DNA from: Zhengitettix transpicula
Lineage: Eukaryota > Arthropoda > Insecta > Orthoptera > Tetrigidae
Direction: 5' to 3'
NCBI GenBank assembly: GCA_037074705.1
Contig: CM073591.1
Span: 91,361,532-91,425,531 of the forward strand
DNA: 64,000 nucleotides
Shown: one piece after another, positions 46,516 to 57,489 of the stretch
Position numbering within the stretch: position 1 is the stretch's first letter
Layout: every line of letters begins with the position of its first letter
Translations under genes and position numbers: made by a program
Notes under the pieces: generated by a model
The model's database searches: none
Seen by the model: the letters and a program-made list of their open reading frames with translations, nothing else
What the model was told of the DNA's origin: nothing

Positions 46516-47129
46516 AAAGTAAATGTTCTCATTGATTTTGTGTAGAGGAAGATGTTAGTGACCGGTTGGTCTGTGTGTGGTAAGTGGTGTAAGTGGAATA
46601 GTTTGCGTGGTACTGGAGGTGTTGTTTTCCTTGGTCGAGGTCTCACCAAGGTCATGGCGACTGGGTTAGGCGGCCACTCGCTTTTCTTTTAACAAATTCT
46701 TTTCTTCTCGACATGCAGGGCATCTGGAGATGATCTGATCTTATTTGTTGCCTTTAAGTCCGAAGTCTTTAAGTCCGAAATATTTACAATTAATGCACAA
46801 CCTCTAGACAAAAACGGTCATTTTATTTATTTCTCGATTTTGGGTGGAAGCTTAACTTCCACATATCCCACACGGTTCTATTCTCTAGTAATAGAAATAT
46901 TAAACCTCTTCACGTCGCTAACTCCTGCAAAGACGAAAACCTCCCGCATAAAAGATTTTGGAAAAACATTTTGAACATTGAAGAGCATCCTAAATTCGAA
47001 CAGAATCATTTTCTTAATGAAAAATCTGCATTGAGCACACGAGTATAGAAATATTACGTATTTAAATTTAAGAGAATAAATTATATTCATACCAAATTGA
47101 GGAAGTTCCAAGAAAAGGAACGATACTAT
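46516..47129. other. No supported gene
   Basis: A GT-rich stretch (46550-46640) then AT-rich sequence; no motifs. It lies between the two copies of the 105-bp direct repeat. Confidence 0.4.
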
Positions 47130-48039
47130 ACTCTGTACAATAAAAAACGGATGTTTATTTGTATGTATGTATGTATTTACGTTAATTTCTATACAAATTT
47201 AAACGTGTGGATAGATTGTAACGAAACTTGCTACACAAATTCTTCAAAACACGAGAAACGGTACTGTGGGGGTTAGAAACCCCTAGCATAAATGTGGAAA
47301 GAATATAACTGAAAAACGTGATAATTTTGTGTTAAATTACTGCGCGCCAAGAGAACTCTGAATATATATATATTTGGCCTCGAGGAGTTTGTTGATATGC
47401 GTATTAAGAAGAAATTTCGTGTAATCAACAGTTCCAATCAACAAAAATAAATTAATAGCATGCTTCATAACTTATACGAACTTGATAATACGCATATCAA
47501 CTTATAAGAACTAAAGAACTTATAAGAACTAAAAAAAATAGTTCCTTTTTCCGTAATTAAATAAGGCAGAAATATTTTCAGGGAATAAAAAGTATAATTT
47601 TATCCTCTAATACTACATCGAATGATAGTAAAAAACAATACGAAATACTTTACGATCCTTGCGGAAAATGTAGGTTAATTTTCGTGTCATATTAGTGACT
47701 CCAATATGGCGACCGTTTGTTTACATTGTGAATGTCGCTTAGAATTTCATCAATGTAATCTTTCGTAATGTCAGAAGCTTGAGGGACAATTATATCCTGC
47801 AATACTCAAGGAGTACATTTAAGTTTTCTAAACGTAAAGAAATTGTTGGGATTGATGCAATAAAATTCAATGTATTTTACAGCTGTTCAATTAATGCACT
47901 ATCGGTCGAAAGAATGTACAGAACTAGGAAGAGTTAGATTTAGATTAAATAACTTCTTGACGAAAAATTAATATAGAATTAAATACTTTTTCTGGTTTAT
48001 ATAAATAAGTACACGGACAACGCCGGGCACCCAACTAGT
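47130..48039 (+). mobile_element. Non-autonomous Helitron-like element 1
   Basis: The 3' end reads AACGCCGGGCACCCAACTAGT, where GCCGGG/CCCAAC forms an imperfect hairpin just before the terminal CTAGT; Helitrons end in CTRRT after a short hairpin. The next base is T, the expected insertion context. The left part has ATGTTTATTTGTATGTATGT, then AACGAAACTTGCTACAC, ACGGTACTGTGGGGG and TTAGAAACCCC, a composition I associate with insect Helitron 5' regions; a TC start is possible at 47132. The last 200 bp (CAATAAAATTCAATGTATTT, TTCAATTAATGCACTATCGG) match element 2. No Rep/helicase is encoded. Confidence 0.6.
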
Positions 48040-48058
48040 TACAACAATATATCACCAC

Positions 48059-48087
48059 GTTTCGTCCCTATTTTGAGACTTGATCAG
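48059..48087 (-). ncRNA. Hammerhead-like motif next to the Helitron-like end
   Basis: On the minus strand: CTGATCA, then AGTCTC-AAAATA-GGGACG hairpin, then GAAACGTGGTGA. GAAAC is intact; CUGANGA has C in place of the last G. The flanks TCACC and GGTGA pair with each other, which would also fit a plain extended hairpin. It starts about 20 bp after the Helitron-like terminus. Confidence 0.35.
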
Positions 48088-48089
48088 GT

Positions 48090-51010
48090 GAACAATAGCT
48101 GAAAAACTATTTAATTTTCTTTTGTTTTACAAAGAATAAATTTTGTGACCAACGCGATAAGAATACAAAGCTGTATGCCTCAAATATCTATCTACTGTTC
48201 CAAACATCTGAGAGGTCCAAGGCCAAACGTAACTTACCAAGATAAAAGAAAGTTTCTTTTTAGACATCCAAACTCTAGTATTTCTCAACAGATTTTCGAG
48301 GAGGTGTTTTCTTTCCACGACGGAATCATGCATCAAATGTACATAACGAAAACCACTCGTCAGAGTCAAAATAAATTATTTTTCCTCTTCACGAAACACA
48401 TACAGCTCGTAAAATATATTAATTTTACTGAACAGTATATATACTAATATGTTATCATGACAACAATTTTTACAACTATAATGTTCCGTACACCGATGGC
48501 TTCGCTCTTAAACCAATGGACGCTTTTTCTCGAAAATATAGTTGGCAATGAAAATATAAGGCAAAAATGATATGCTGCTTTCTTCTACAAAAAAAACCAA
48601 AAAAAGAAAAATTTGTGTAGTTATTTCAGGATTTCATCTCACCAAAAATTGTGTTGATTCAAATAGTTTGAAGAATTCTAAGTTGTATAATTTTCTAAAA
48701 TTTCTTTAAACAAAAACGTTATACAGATGACGTTTTTTAAGGAAGCTTGTCCCTTTAAGTTAGTATATTTTTAAGTCATGTGACTTTATGAATATATCTA
48801 AGAAGGTTTTTTTAGATACTATCTTTAAATGTTGCACATGCAATTGGAAACCTATGTTTCAGATATAGTTTTATGAAGACAAAGGAAATGGTTCCGCCAG
48901 AGCATAAGTTTAAAAACGGAAAAAAAACCTCTTCGTTCTATTTAGGTACATGCAATGATGCAAGCATAAGATAAAAGAGCTTTATTTAATTTTTCTCCTA
49001 GTAACTTTTAGTAGGGGTTTTAACGACACTTAATTGATTCTTGTTTAATTAATACGAATAAAAAAATGACGATTTAACATATGGGAAAAATTAAAGTAGA
49101 TTTTTACAATATTATTCTTGGTGAAAAAAATTTATATTATTGTGTTAATCAATATAATTGAAGTCTTTAATTAAATAATTAGGTTTTGAAGCTACATACA
49201 AAAATTTCGTTTCATTCGCTTCAGTGGTTTTGATTTTAGTTCCTGAAAAATGAAAAAACATACCATTAGAGTAAACTTGTTGTTCTTGTGCTTAATGAAA
49301 TGAAAAAATATCACTAATTTTTGAATTTATAGAAACATTTTCAGAATATAGATGGTATATACTACCCAAAATTATTTTTATAAAATATACGTAATATTTT
49401 AATTTTATAACAACTATAAGATAAAACCGATAGACAAAAAACGCACTTTATTTATTTCAGATCAGTGTCTTAGACTTAATTAGATTTGAAATTGGAAATA
49501 AAATATTAGTCACTTATTCAGTCCATGTTTTTAGTAGTATTTAATTTTACCGGATTTTAGAAACAATTTTGTTGAAATGGCGTTAAATCCTACGTGGCTC
49601 GTAAAGTGGTGTCTAATTTTTCAAATCGGAGCGAATTTAAAAATAATTTAATTATTTGCTCGGAGAATAATAATTTTAAAAAATTACGCGTGGCATATTC
49701 TTCCTATAGTTGTTATTTTTCGAAACTTTATTTAGCAGAGTCTGCAAGTAAAATGCAGTTCACTGCTATGATATAATAAGAAATCATATGGGTAAGAGTG
49801 TTTGGAGAGAGGGTTATGTGAAATATATTTTCACACCTCTGGCTTATTTCATTGGGTTCAGGTATTTACAAGTTGACAATTATTTGTGTAAGTCTTGTGG
49901 AAGCTTTCGTTTGAGTCTTTTATGGGTGTTTTTTGGTCCTAGGTTTCATTTCTTTGCACTTTTACCCTTCACTATATATTTGAAAAAGTTACTGCTTAGG
50001 CTGTGGATGTAGGTTGTTATAAGTGGAACTTTTAATTCTTGGTTATTTGACTGTTTTTCAGAGGTAATATTTAGAGTAAGCAACATGTTTATTAAATATA
50101 AATAAATTATTTATTTAATGATTTATGAAGTATTCAAGATATGAAAATATGAGGATCTAATTGAAAAATTCCTGCATTAATTATTCGGTCTATACATTAA
50201 GAGTAGGACCTAATTATTCAGTATGTTCTATATATAGACTGGCTACCTAAGATAACCCACCAAATGCTGAACTTCAAAAAGCACACGAATCCGTTTCCTC
50301 GGCGCAGGCTGATTGCCTGGTTAGTTATGAAAGTTGAATCAGAAGTCATGGTTGGATGTTGTATCTCGTGAATGGTTTATATATAGGAGTCACTCTTGTT
50401 AAATATTGATACAGTATCCACGCCGACGTTGGTGCGTCATTATTTCGTATCAACTGACAATCGGATGGTCACTCGCTCCACTTTCTCACTCATTCATAAA
50501 CCAACAGTCACCGACCGACGCTATCTACTAACAAGGAAAAAAATATGCTTGCGTGTTAATGCCCCTTCACATCCCCAAGGTTAGAAACAACTCCTCAGAC
50601 TCTTTTATTTAATCAAGAAAATATGGGGTTGTATATTTCTTTAGTACTCCTCTATGAAACGAACGACTCATTGTATTATTTGATTGGCATTTTTACGGCC
50701 GCTTTAATAATGTTGGAACAATAAAAAAAATCTGTAAACGTGAGAATAGTACGCAAACGCGAGGATGTTTTTTACCCGCATTGCCTGCATGGATTGATGC
50801 CATCGCGTCAGAACATTTGTCTGCTTATCTCTACCAGGCTGAACTCAGGTCAAGGACAAATTAACAACTGCAAGCGGGGCTTAATATTTGTGGGGGAAAA
50901 AGGGAGAATACGCTGTACAACTGTAATCACTATTTACGTAACCAACTGAATCTGCTAACTTAATTTTTCCGTAGTCATTCCTATTCAGTAAAAGAATTTA
51001 TAGAACTATT
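48090..51010. other. 2.9 kb AT-rich, no supported feature
   Basis: Very AT-rich to about 49550, then mixed. Frames at 48145-48447, 49594-49776, 49788-50012, 50396-50584 and 50740-50949 have no motif, splice context or repeat partner I can see. Confidence 0.45.
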
Positions 51011-51721
51011 AATCATCTGTATAAGGTATATGTATATACATTACTTAAAAGTCTTCCCAAATTTGTATATATATAATTTTTCCAGCTGAAAGTTATGTTA
51101 ATAATATTTTTCAATAAATATATATATTAGGTATAGGCACATATCCTCATTTTTATGAAGTAGGTTGTTTTATTATTCATATAGCTCTATTTTGAATTTT
51201 TATATTTTTAATATAAGAAACATACAAAATAAGCGATGAGATACATTTGTCTGTATTAGGATATTTTTCTTATTATTAATTTACAAACAGATGTAACAGA
51301 TGTGAAATTTTCATTTTAGAAGTAAATATTTTTTAAATATTAGACAGTTAATAATAATGTTCAATAAATATGTATATCAGGTATAAGCTCATATCCTTAT
51401 TTTTATGAAGTAGGTTTTTTATTATTCATATGGCTATCTTTTGAATTTTTTATATTTCTAAACTATATTAAAATAACCAAATACAGTGAAAAGAAGTGAT
51501 GATATACATTTGTCTGTATTTGGATAATATTTTTATTATTAATAATTTTCAAAACAGATGTAAATTTATCATTTTAGAAATTAAGTTGTTTCAAATGTGT
51601 CATAGTCAAAATTATTAACCCATTTGCATAGAAATGATCATCTGATTAACATTCAGGCAACACCAGTGTGACTGGTTTGTAACAATTCAGGATTATTTAA
51701 TCACTTATGGCTATTTACAAA

Positions 51722-51758
<37 letters not shown>

Positions 51759-51905
51759 TAATTTATTTGGATAGGTAACGAGCGAGGGTGTAGATGACAT
51801 ACCAAAAATCTGTATACGGTATATATAATTTATTCATGTATTTTACTTAAAAGACTTCCAAAACTTATATATAAATAATTTTTCCAGCTCAAAGTTATGC
51901 TTTCA
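51011..51905 (+). repeat. 250-bp tandem duplication between longer direct repeats
   Basis: The unit TCAATAAATA...GGTATA, CTCATTTTTATGAAGTAGG, TACATTTGTCTGTATT is present at 51111-51360 and 51361-51600 (period 250). A second block (AAGTCTTCCCAAA, TAATTTTTCCAGCT, AAAGTTATG) occurs at about 51013-51098 and again at 51808-51905. A (TA)n run lies at 51727-51755. It may be part of the neighbouring Helitron-like element. Confidence 0.75.
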
Positions 51906-52159
51906 ATTGTTTACTTTGCATTGTTGCTTAGAATTGTAAAAAATTACATATGTGAATTTAAAAGGCTCTTCCAAAATTTGGAATCTAAATTAATGTTTAC
52001 TATGTCCAAAAATCATCTGATATAGATAAAATTTATGAAATTCTATATACTATCCCATTTGGAAAGTAAAAAAGTACAGAGATCAGATTACAAGATGAAT
52101 GTTGATGTGGTTCAGTTACATAAAAATATCCGAAAAATACATGTTTACCGGCAGTTTAA

Positions 52160-53123
52160 ATATATTTCTGGAACAATGAAATTAATAAAATTTCTCTACA
52201 TGTTCTCCGTGTTTAATTTCAACCCCTTTTGGGATTGGGAGGGGAGCTCCCCTTAGGGGTTTGGGGTGGAGTGGCATTACATAAAAATAACGCAAAAGCA
52301 ATCAAGATTGGAGTCGAATTCAGGGTTATGTATGTCACTGAATTTGATTATGACATTCTCTTTAATCCCCAGGCACGGGCACGGACGGGGTGGAATTTTT
52401 AAAAAGTATTAAATCGTCGATATTAACGTGGAATAAATAAATGTCAGGGCCATTAGCGTTGATAGTATTTCTACCGATGTTGTTTGTAAAATTTCAACCC
52501 CTTTCAGCGTGAGAGGGGAGAACGCTTAAGGGTGGGGGATGAAATATTCTAACATCCTACGACAACCGATATTTGATTGGGATAAATATTTTTGGGGGTC
52601 AAAGAGTTGATAATGTTTCTAGCAATTTATATTTTTTCAACCCCTTAGATCATGGTAAAGGAGCACCCTTAGGGTGGGTATGGAAGGGCGTTACAAGGAA
52701 ATAACGGGAAGACAACCGAGATTGGAGTCAAAACCAAGGTTATGGATGTCGCCGAGTTAAATTATGACAATCAATTTGCTCATTTAACCCCCAGGATTTG
52801 GGTGGTTAGGGGTGGATATTTTGAAACATGCAATCACGGCGGTTATTAGCGTAGAATAAATATTCTCAAGGGTTAATTAAATTGATTGTATTTCTACTGA
52901 TGTTGTGTGTGTAAAATTTCAACCTTTATCTTGCAGAACTCAAGGAGCATATTTAAGAAGAAATTAGGAGGTATGTTTGTTGCGACTGATGCAATAAAAT
53001 TCAATGTATTTTATAGGTTTTCAATTAATGCACTATCGGTCTAAACAATGTTCGGAACAGTTAGATTTACTTTTTCGGTTTTATATAAATAAGTACACGG
53101 GCAACGCCGGGCACCCAGCTAGT
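52160..53123 (+). mobile_element. Helitron-like element 2 with internal repeats
   Basis: The 3' end is AACGCCGGGCACCCAGCTAGT at 53103-53123: hairpin GCCGGG/CCCAGC and terminal CTAGT, as in element 1. Upstream, a module with TTGATAGTATTTCTACC, ATTTCAACCCC, TAGGG-rich part, GGCGTTACA, AACCGAGATTGGAGTC and GTTATGGATGTCGC recurs about four times (starts near 52175, 52453, 52602, 52872). The left end was not found. The only frame here (52035-52256) runs through the repeat. It is non-autonomous. Confidence 0.6.
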
Positions 53124-53665
53124 TAGCTAATAATACTAAGAGTGTGTTATTGTAAATATGAATTAATGTTCTGGTATATTATTAGGTCAAAATCAAGTTA
53201 TTAAAAATAGTAAGCATGCACTACTAATGGCATAAATTAATTATTTTATAAAAATTACCACATGTTTTATATTATTTACATATCTAACTAAAATAAACAA
53301 AAAAATATACACCATGACACGTTCCGCATCCTCGAAGCTTGACGTATCTACAGCATCTCTGGAACATGACTTATTATTATAATATTATTAAACGATAAAC
53401 ACAGTGCCAGCTATTAACATCTAGAGTTACAGGTTGTAAAAGGGGTCAAATGAGTTGTCTCCACAGTGAGAAAACTTCTGAGATGTTAAGAGTAGACTTG
53501 TTCAACCTGTGACTCAAGGTATTAATATGTACTTTGTAAAGTATTAGCGATCCTAGACAACTGATTCCTTTCACCACTGATATAATGTTAATAACATTTG
53601 TATTTCATAATATCATCCGCTAATCTTTATGCAGAATCAATTAGCGTGGCATTAAACTATTTTAA
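53124..53665. other. No supported gene
   Basis: AT-rich; holds the second copy of the short repeat (53321-53388, partner 45917-45978). Confidence 0.5.
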
Positions 53666-54112
53666 ATTTTTTTTTAGGGCATTAGGCTACATGAGGGTAA
53701 TCCACTTAGGGCAACTCCCCTTTAATAGCATAGGAAGGGATTTGAAAGGGGGGATGCGGAAGGGTAGAGGAAGGTAGCCAAGGGTTAACTAGTGCCCCGG
53801 GCTATATTTTAAGGATCCTACCCGGCATTCGCCTAAAGGAATGCAGGGAAAACCTTAGAAAAACCTGCATCGGGTAGGTCGGGCATTGGGTACTTGTCCC
53901 ACGCCCTTCCGATAGCGGGAGAGGAGTTTGCTGTGGGGACGCAGCTTATCCCTCGCCATGCCTTGGCCTGTTTAGGAGGCAGCTGGCCGACTATTCCAAT
54001 AGGAATAGCGGACAACTCTTGCCGTATGCCCAAGGTCTGCGACCCCGGAACATACACCTCTCAAAACAGACCGAGGTGCCTCGGCATGTGGGAACCTTAG
54101 TTCAAAAAAACC
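53666..54112 (-). repeat. S-repeat copy 13
   Basis: Minus orientation with a T run, AGGGCATTAGGCTACATGAG, and all internal blocks (GGGCTATATTTTAAGGATCC, GAGGAGTTTGCTGTGGGGAC, GGAGGCAGCTGGCCGAC, CTCGGCATGTGGGAACCTTA) to about 54112. It lacks only the 5' hairpin part. Good reference copy for the central region. Confidence 0.9.
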
Positions 54113-54460
54113 AGAGAGATACAGATAATGTTAGGCTGTCTACTGCATAAGTTATTTCTTTCACTATTCTACCTAACAAAGTCACTTCGCTCTTTATGCT
54201 CATATTTTTCAGTTCATCAGAATTTGTTTCTGACTACCTGTTGCTTGAATGACTTTAAACGTTTGACCTTCCCAGATTCGACTGCATCTTAATAACTTAT
54301 TTCTGAAGTCATAAATTCCCACATATTGAACTTAAATTTCAGACACACACACATATATATATATATATTATTTATTACTGTCATAAATGGACTCTCTTAC
54401 TATTACGCTGAGCAACAGCATTTTGCGAATTAAAACAACCGTCTTTACTCACGCTTTGAT

Positions 54461-54645
54461 GGCTCCCCCCCTTTAATAGCGTAGGAAGGGATGGAAAATG
54501 GGGGACGCGGAAAGTAGAAAAACGTAGCCAAGGTGTTACTATTTTAAGGATTCTACCCAGCATTAGCCTAAAAGTGATGCAGAGAAACTCCTATTGAAAC
54601 CTGCGTCAGGTAATTCGGGTATTTGGTACTGATCCCATGGTCCCA
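54461..54645 (-). repeat. S-repeat copy 14 (diverged)
   Basis: CCCCTTTAATAGCGTAGGAA, GGGATGG, ATTTTAAGGATTCTACCCAG, CATTAGCCTAAAAGTGATGC and GAAACCTGCGTCAGG are recognisable in minus orientation; the 3' tail is missing. Older than most copies. Confidence 0.78.
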
Positions 54646-55049
54646 CGTAATTCCTGCATCCATTGTTCAGGCATAAACTCTAGTAATAGTGTATAGTAAT
54701 ATATAAAGACCCTGTATACTTATAGCCAGAATAGGAAAGCATGGAAAACTCTTCTGCGACAACTATATACACAATTAGTCAATTTTCCGGGCCAATGCTT
54801 AATCAGTGTTCAATAATTTTACTATCTATATAGAGTTAATATATTTGCACATAATTATACTAAACTTGGTTTCTTTTTACCCCTTCTATATATCGACCCT
54901 TTAGACGAAGTCTCCTAAATTACCTCACTCAGTGATATATTTCGTATTGAGTTTAATATGAGTTTTGTTCTAAGAATATGTTGCCTACTACAACCGCAGA
55001 GTCGTAGAAATTTATCTACTTTGAGTTGAAGTTCCCATAACCCAAGACT

Positions 55050-55300
55050 ACTATGCCAGTTTTGAGAGGTGTATGCTCCAGTGTTGCAGACGGCAAGAGT
55101 TTTTCCGTTAATTCCATTGGAACAGTCGGCCAGCTGCCTCGAAACTTTGTCTATGCACGGTGTCGTAAATTCTGCCAGGGATAAGTAACGAGAGTCCGAT
55201 CTACCAGATGCATGTTTCTCTAGGTTATTTCCGGATAAACTATAGCCAGCAGACCTAGTTACTCCTTTCGCAACCGCCATTTACACCCTCAGGTAGCCTG
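55050..55300 (+). repeat. S-repeat copy 15 (diverged)
   Basis: Plus orientation with GAGAGGTGTATGCTCCAG, GGAACAGTCGGCCAGCTGCC and CTATAGCC...GACCTAGTTACTCC, ending CTCAGGTAGCCTGAG. Several internal deletions. One of the most decayed copies. Confidence 0.75.
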
Positions 55301-56764
55301 AGTATAAAAATGTCATTCAGAATTTTATTTCTATATATAGCGAAGGTGTACGCACACAGGTCACTATCATAGTTATAATTACGTTTTCGAGAATGTTCAA
55401 TATTTATATAAAAATTTGACGTATTTGTAAAGGCTATATTTATTTCGTTTTACTCAATTCAGCATGGAAGTTTCATACTCATGTATTTTCCTACTTTTAT
55501 TATCTATTTTCTCATTCTCGTAATTTGTAATCCATAATTTTATTTCAAAATTTGTGTATTTTCTCAATTATATACATTTCTTCCTTCTTTTCTCATTAAA
55601 TTATATTTTAACAGTTATTTGTAAAATTGGACCGTTTATTTATTATACAACTCGTAGTTATATATTTTTATATTTAATATTCTTAATCTTACATATTATT
55701 TATGTTAAGTATATACAGTTAATGAACATGGCGTGTAATATTTCCTCACTAGAGGACTAACGCAGCCTATAAATCAAATAGAATACTGGAACAAACGAAA
55801 ACTATACACAGACTTTTGGGATAAAAGTCTCATTTTTCTTAAAAAGTATTTTTTTTAGAGAAGTATGTAATTCCGTGAAACTATCTTCGAAAATAAAGAA
55901 TATGGTAAGCAACTGGTAAATGACGGAAGGACAGTAATATATGTAATCTTAAGCAAGAAATATAAACAAACGATAAACAAAATACCTTTTTACCGTTTTT
56001 ATCCTATGAATTTTTTAAGCAGATCAAATTTCCAAGACCTTATGAATGATGCTGCTTCTGAAACTTCGGTGACAATTGAGTCAACGCTCACGTTCTGGTG
56101 AAAGACCTATTCAACAGTAGCGAGCTGATCACCATTTCTTGTGAGATTACCAATTCGAGATGCTGTCTGAGATATGTATTCGACACAAGAGGTAAACAGA
56201 CGCTGCATAACACAAGCATTGATTAGGAGGAGTCAACGACCTTCTAAAATGGCGGTCACACATATTGGCTGCATTGGCGAGGTCGGTTCGCTGTCCGATT
56301 ATCAGATCAAGATACAAAGGTCAAGTCAGCGTGCAGACACAAACCCATGCAACTCTCTGACACAATGGAGACGTGTATATAATACGACACGTAACAATCG
56401 CAGTGCTAAATACATAAAATGTTACGGCACGACTCGGCTAACCAATGCGCCGCACCGCCCGGATAAATGCGTAAGGTAGAAAAACACTTTGTAAATCAAC
56501 ATTTGAAAGTTTACAATTAATCGTATTGGGCTGTAAATCTCAGTGTATTGGAATTGAGAATGTAAACCGTAATTTTCCAAGGAAAGTTTAAATAATCTTC
56601 TGCACAAGTCCCTCCTATAACTCGCTTTCATTCCCCTGTGCATATTACAAATACTTCATTGTAATATATTTCTTTTTTGTAGTTCATGTAAAGCCAATTT
56701 TAGGTTCCATTGATTTGTGTATAAGCACGTATTCTTATGTAATTCCTGCAAATTTTATATTGTG
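55301..56764. other. No supported gene
   Basis: AT-rich to 56000; 56170-56480 is GC-richer with a 101-codon frame lacking motifs. It could be an exon or repeat, not decidable here. Confidence 0.4.
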
Positions 56765-57480
56765 ATTAACTAGAAAAAAATACTTTAGAGATCCGTAAAG
56801 ATCCCCATTACTTTCAGTTTATTATCCAGCAAGTTTTGAATTGTTGGTGTAAAATCGTAAATTTCAGTATTCCTAGATATTTCTTTCAGGTGACCATGGT
56901 GCTGTGGTGATATGACGCCAATCGTATTTATGAAACATTCTATCCCAATATTTTTTTTTAAAAAAAACAACATCTCTGTACCTGCCATGAAAACTAGTCT
57001 TTAAATACTAACCATTAATTGTCTTCTAGCAATTCTTAATCTATATACTTTTAAACTAGAGTCAGTGTTGTCTTCTAGATTCTCCAGTCTTCTGGTACGG
57101 CGTTGATTTTCCAGAAGTTGCCGGACCACTGCATTGATGTGGAGGTGCTTCCAACATGAATGACCTTTTCAAAGATTTTGGACAATGAGCCGTTTTTGAA
57201 AAGTGAGGGGAAAACTTGAGTTAAGAGAGCATCCGTAAATGCTCCAGCAGAATAAAATTACGTCTTCATAGTATGTTGTATAGGAGCTGCAATTGCAACA
57301 GCATTTTACATCACTAGTTTGCTTCTAGGTCTGTAAATGATGAATGAAAGCCGTTTAAGTTACGTATAAAGTTAATAATTTCGGAAATTGTAACTGGTGT
57401 TAGAAAAATATAATTCTGTAATAAAACCAGCTGATCTTGTATAATGTGCGGCATATAAATGTTCAAAGTGAGTGAAGTGT
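56765..57480 (-). mobile_element. LINE relic L7 (reverse-transcriptase fingers and palm start)
   Basis: Reading down the minus strand from 57480: TPVTISEIINFIRNLNG, a frameshifted CCNC/FPLTFQKR-type region, SKIFEKVIHVG, then a noncoding-looking block, then ISPQHHGHLKEISRNTEIYD and IQNLLDNKLKVMGIFTDL at about 56790. These are the fingers and the G-I-F-T/C-D-L-(S/T)-KAFD palm entry of CR1/Jockey-like LINEs. It stops right at the first catalytic Asp. Frames are broken. It lies head-to-head with L8, sharing an inverted 100-bp block. Confidence 0.7.
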
Positions 57481-57489
57481 ACACAGAAC

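Noticed and set aside
51111..51600. 250-bp tandem unit considered as satellite DNA
   Set aside because: Only two units are present; too few for a satellite array.
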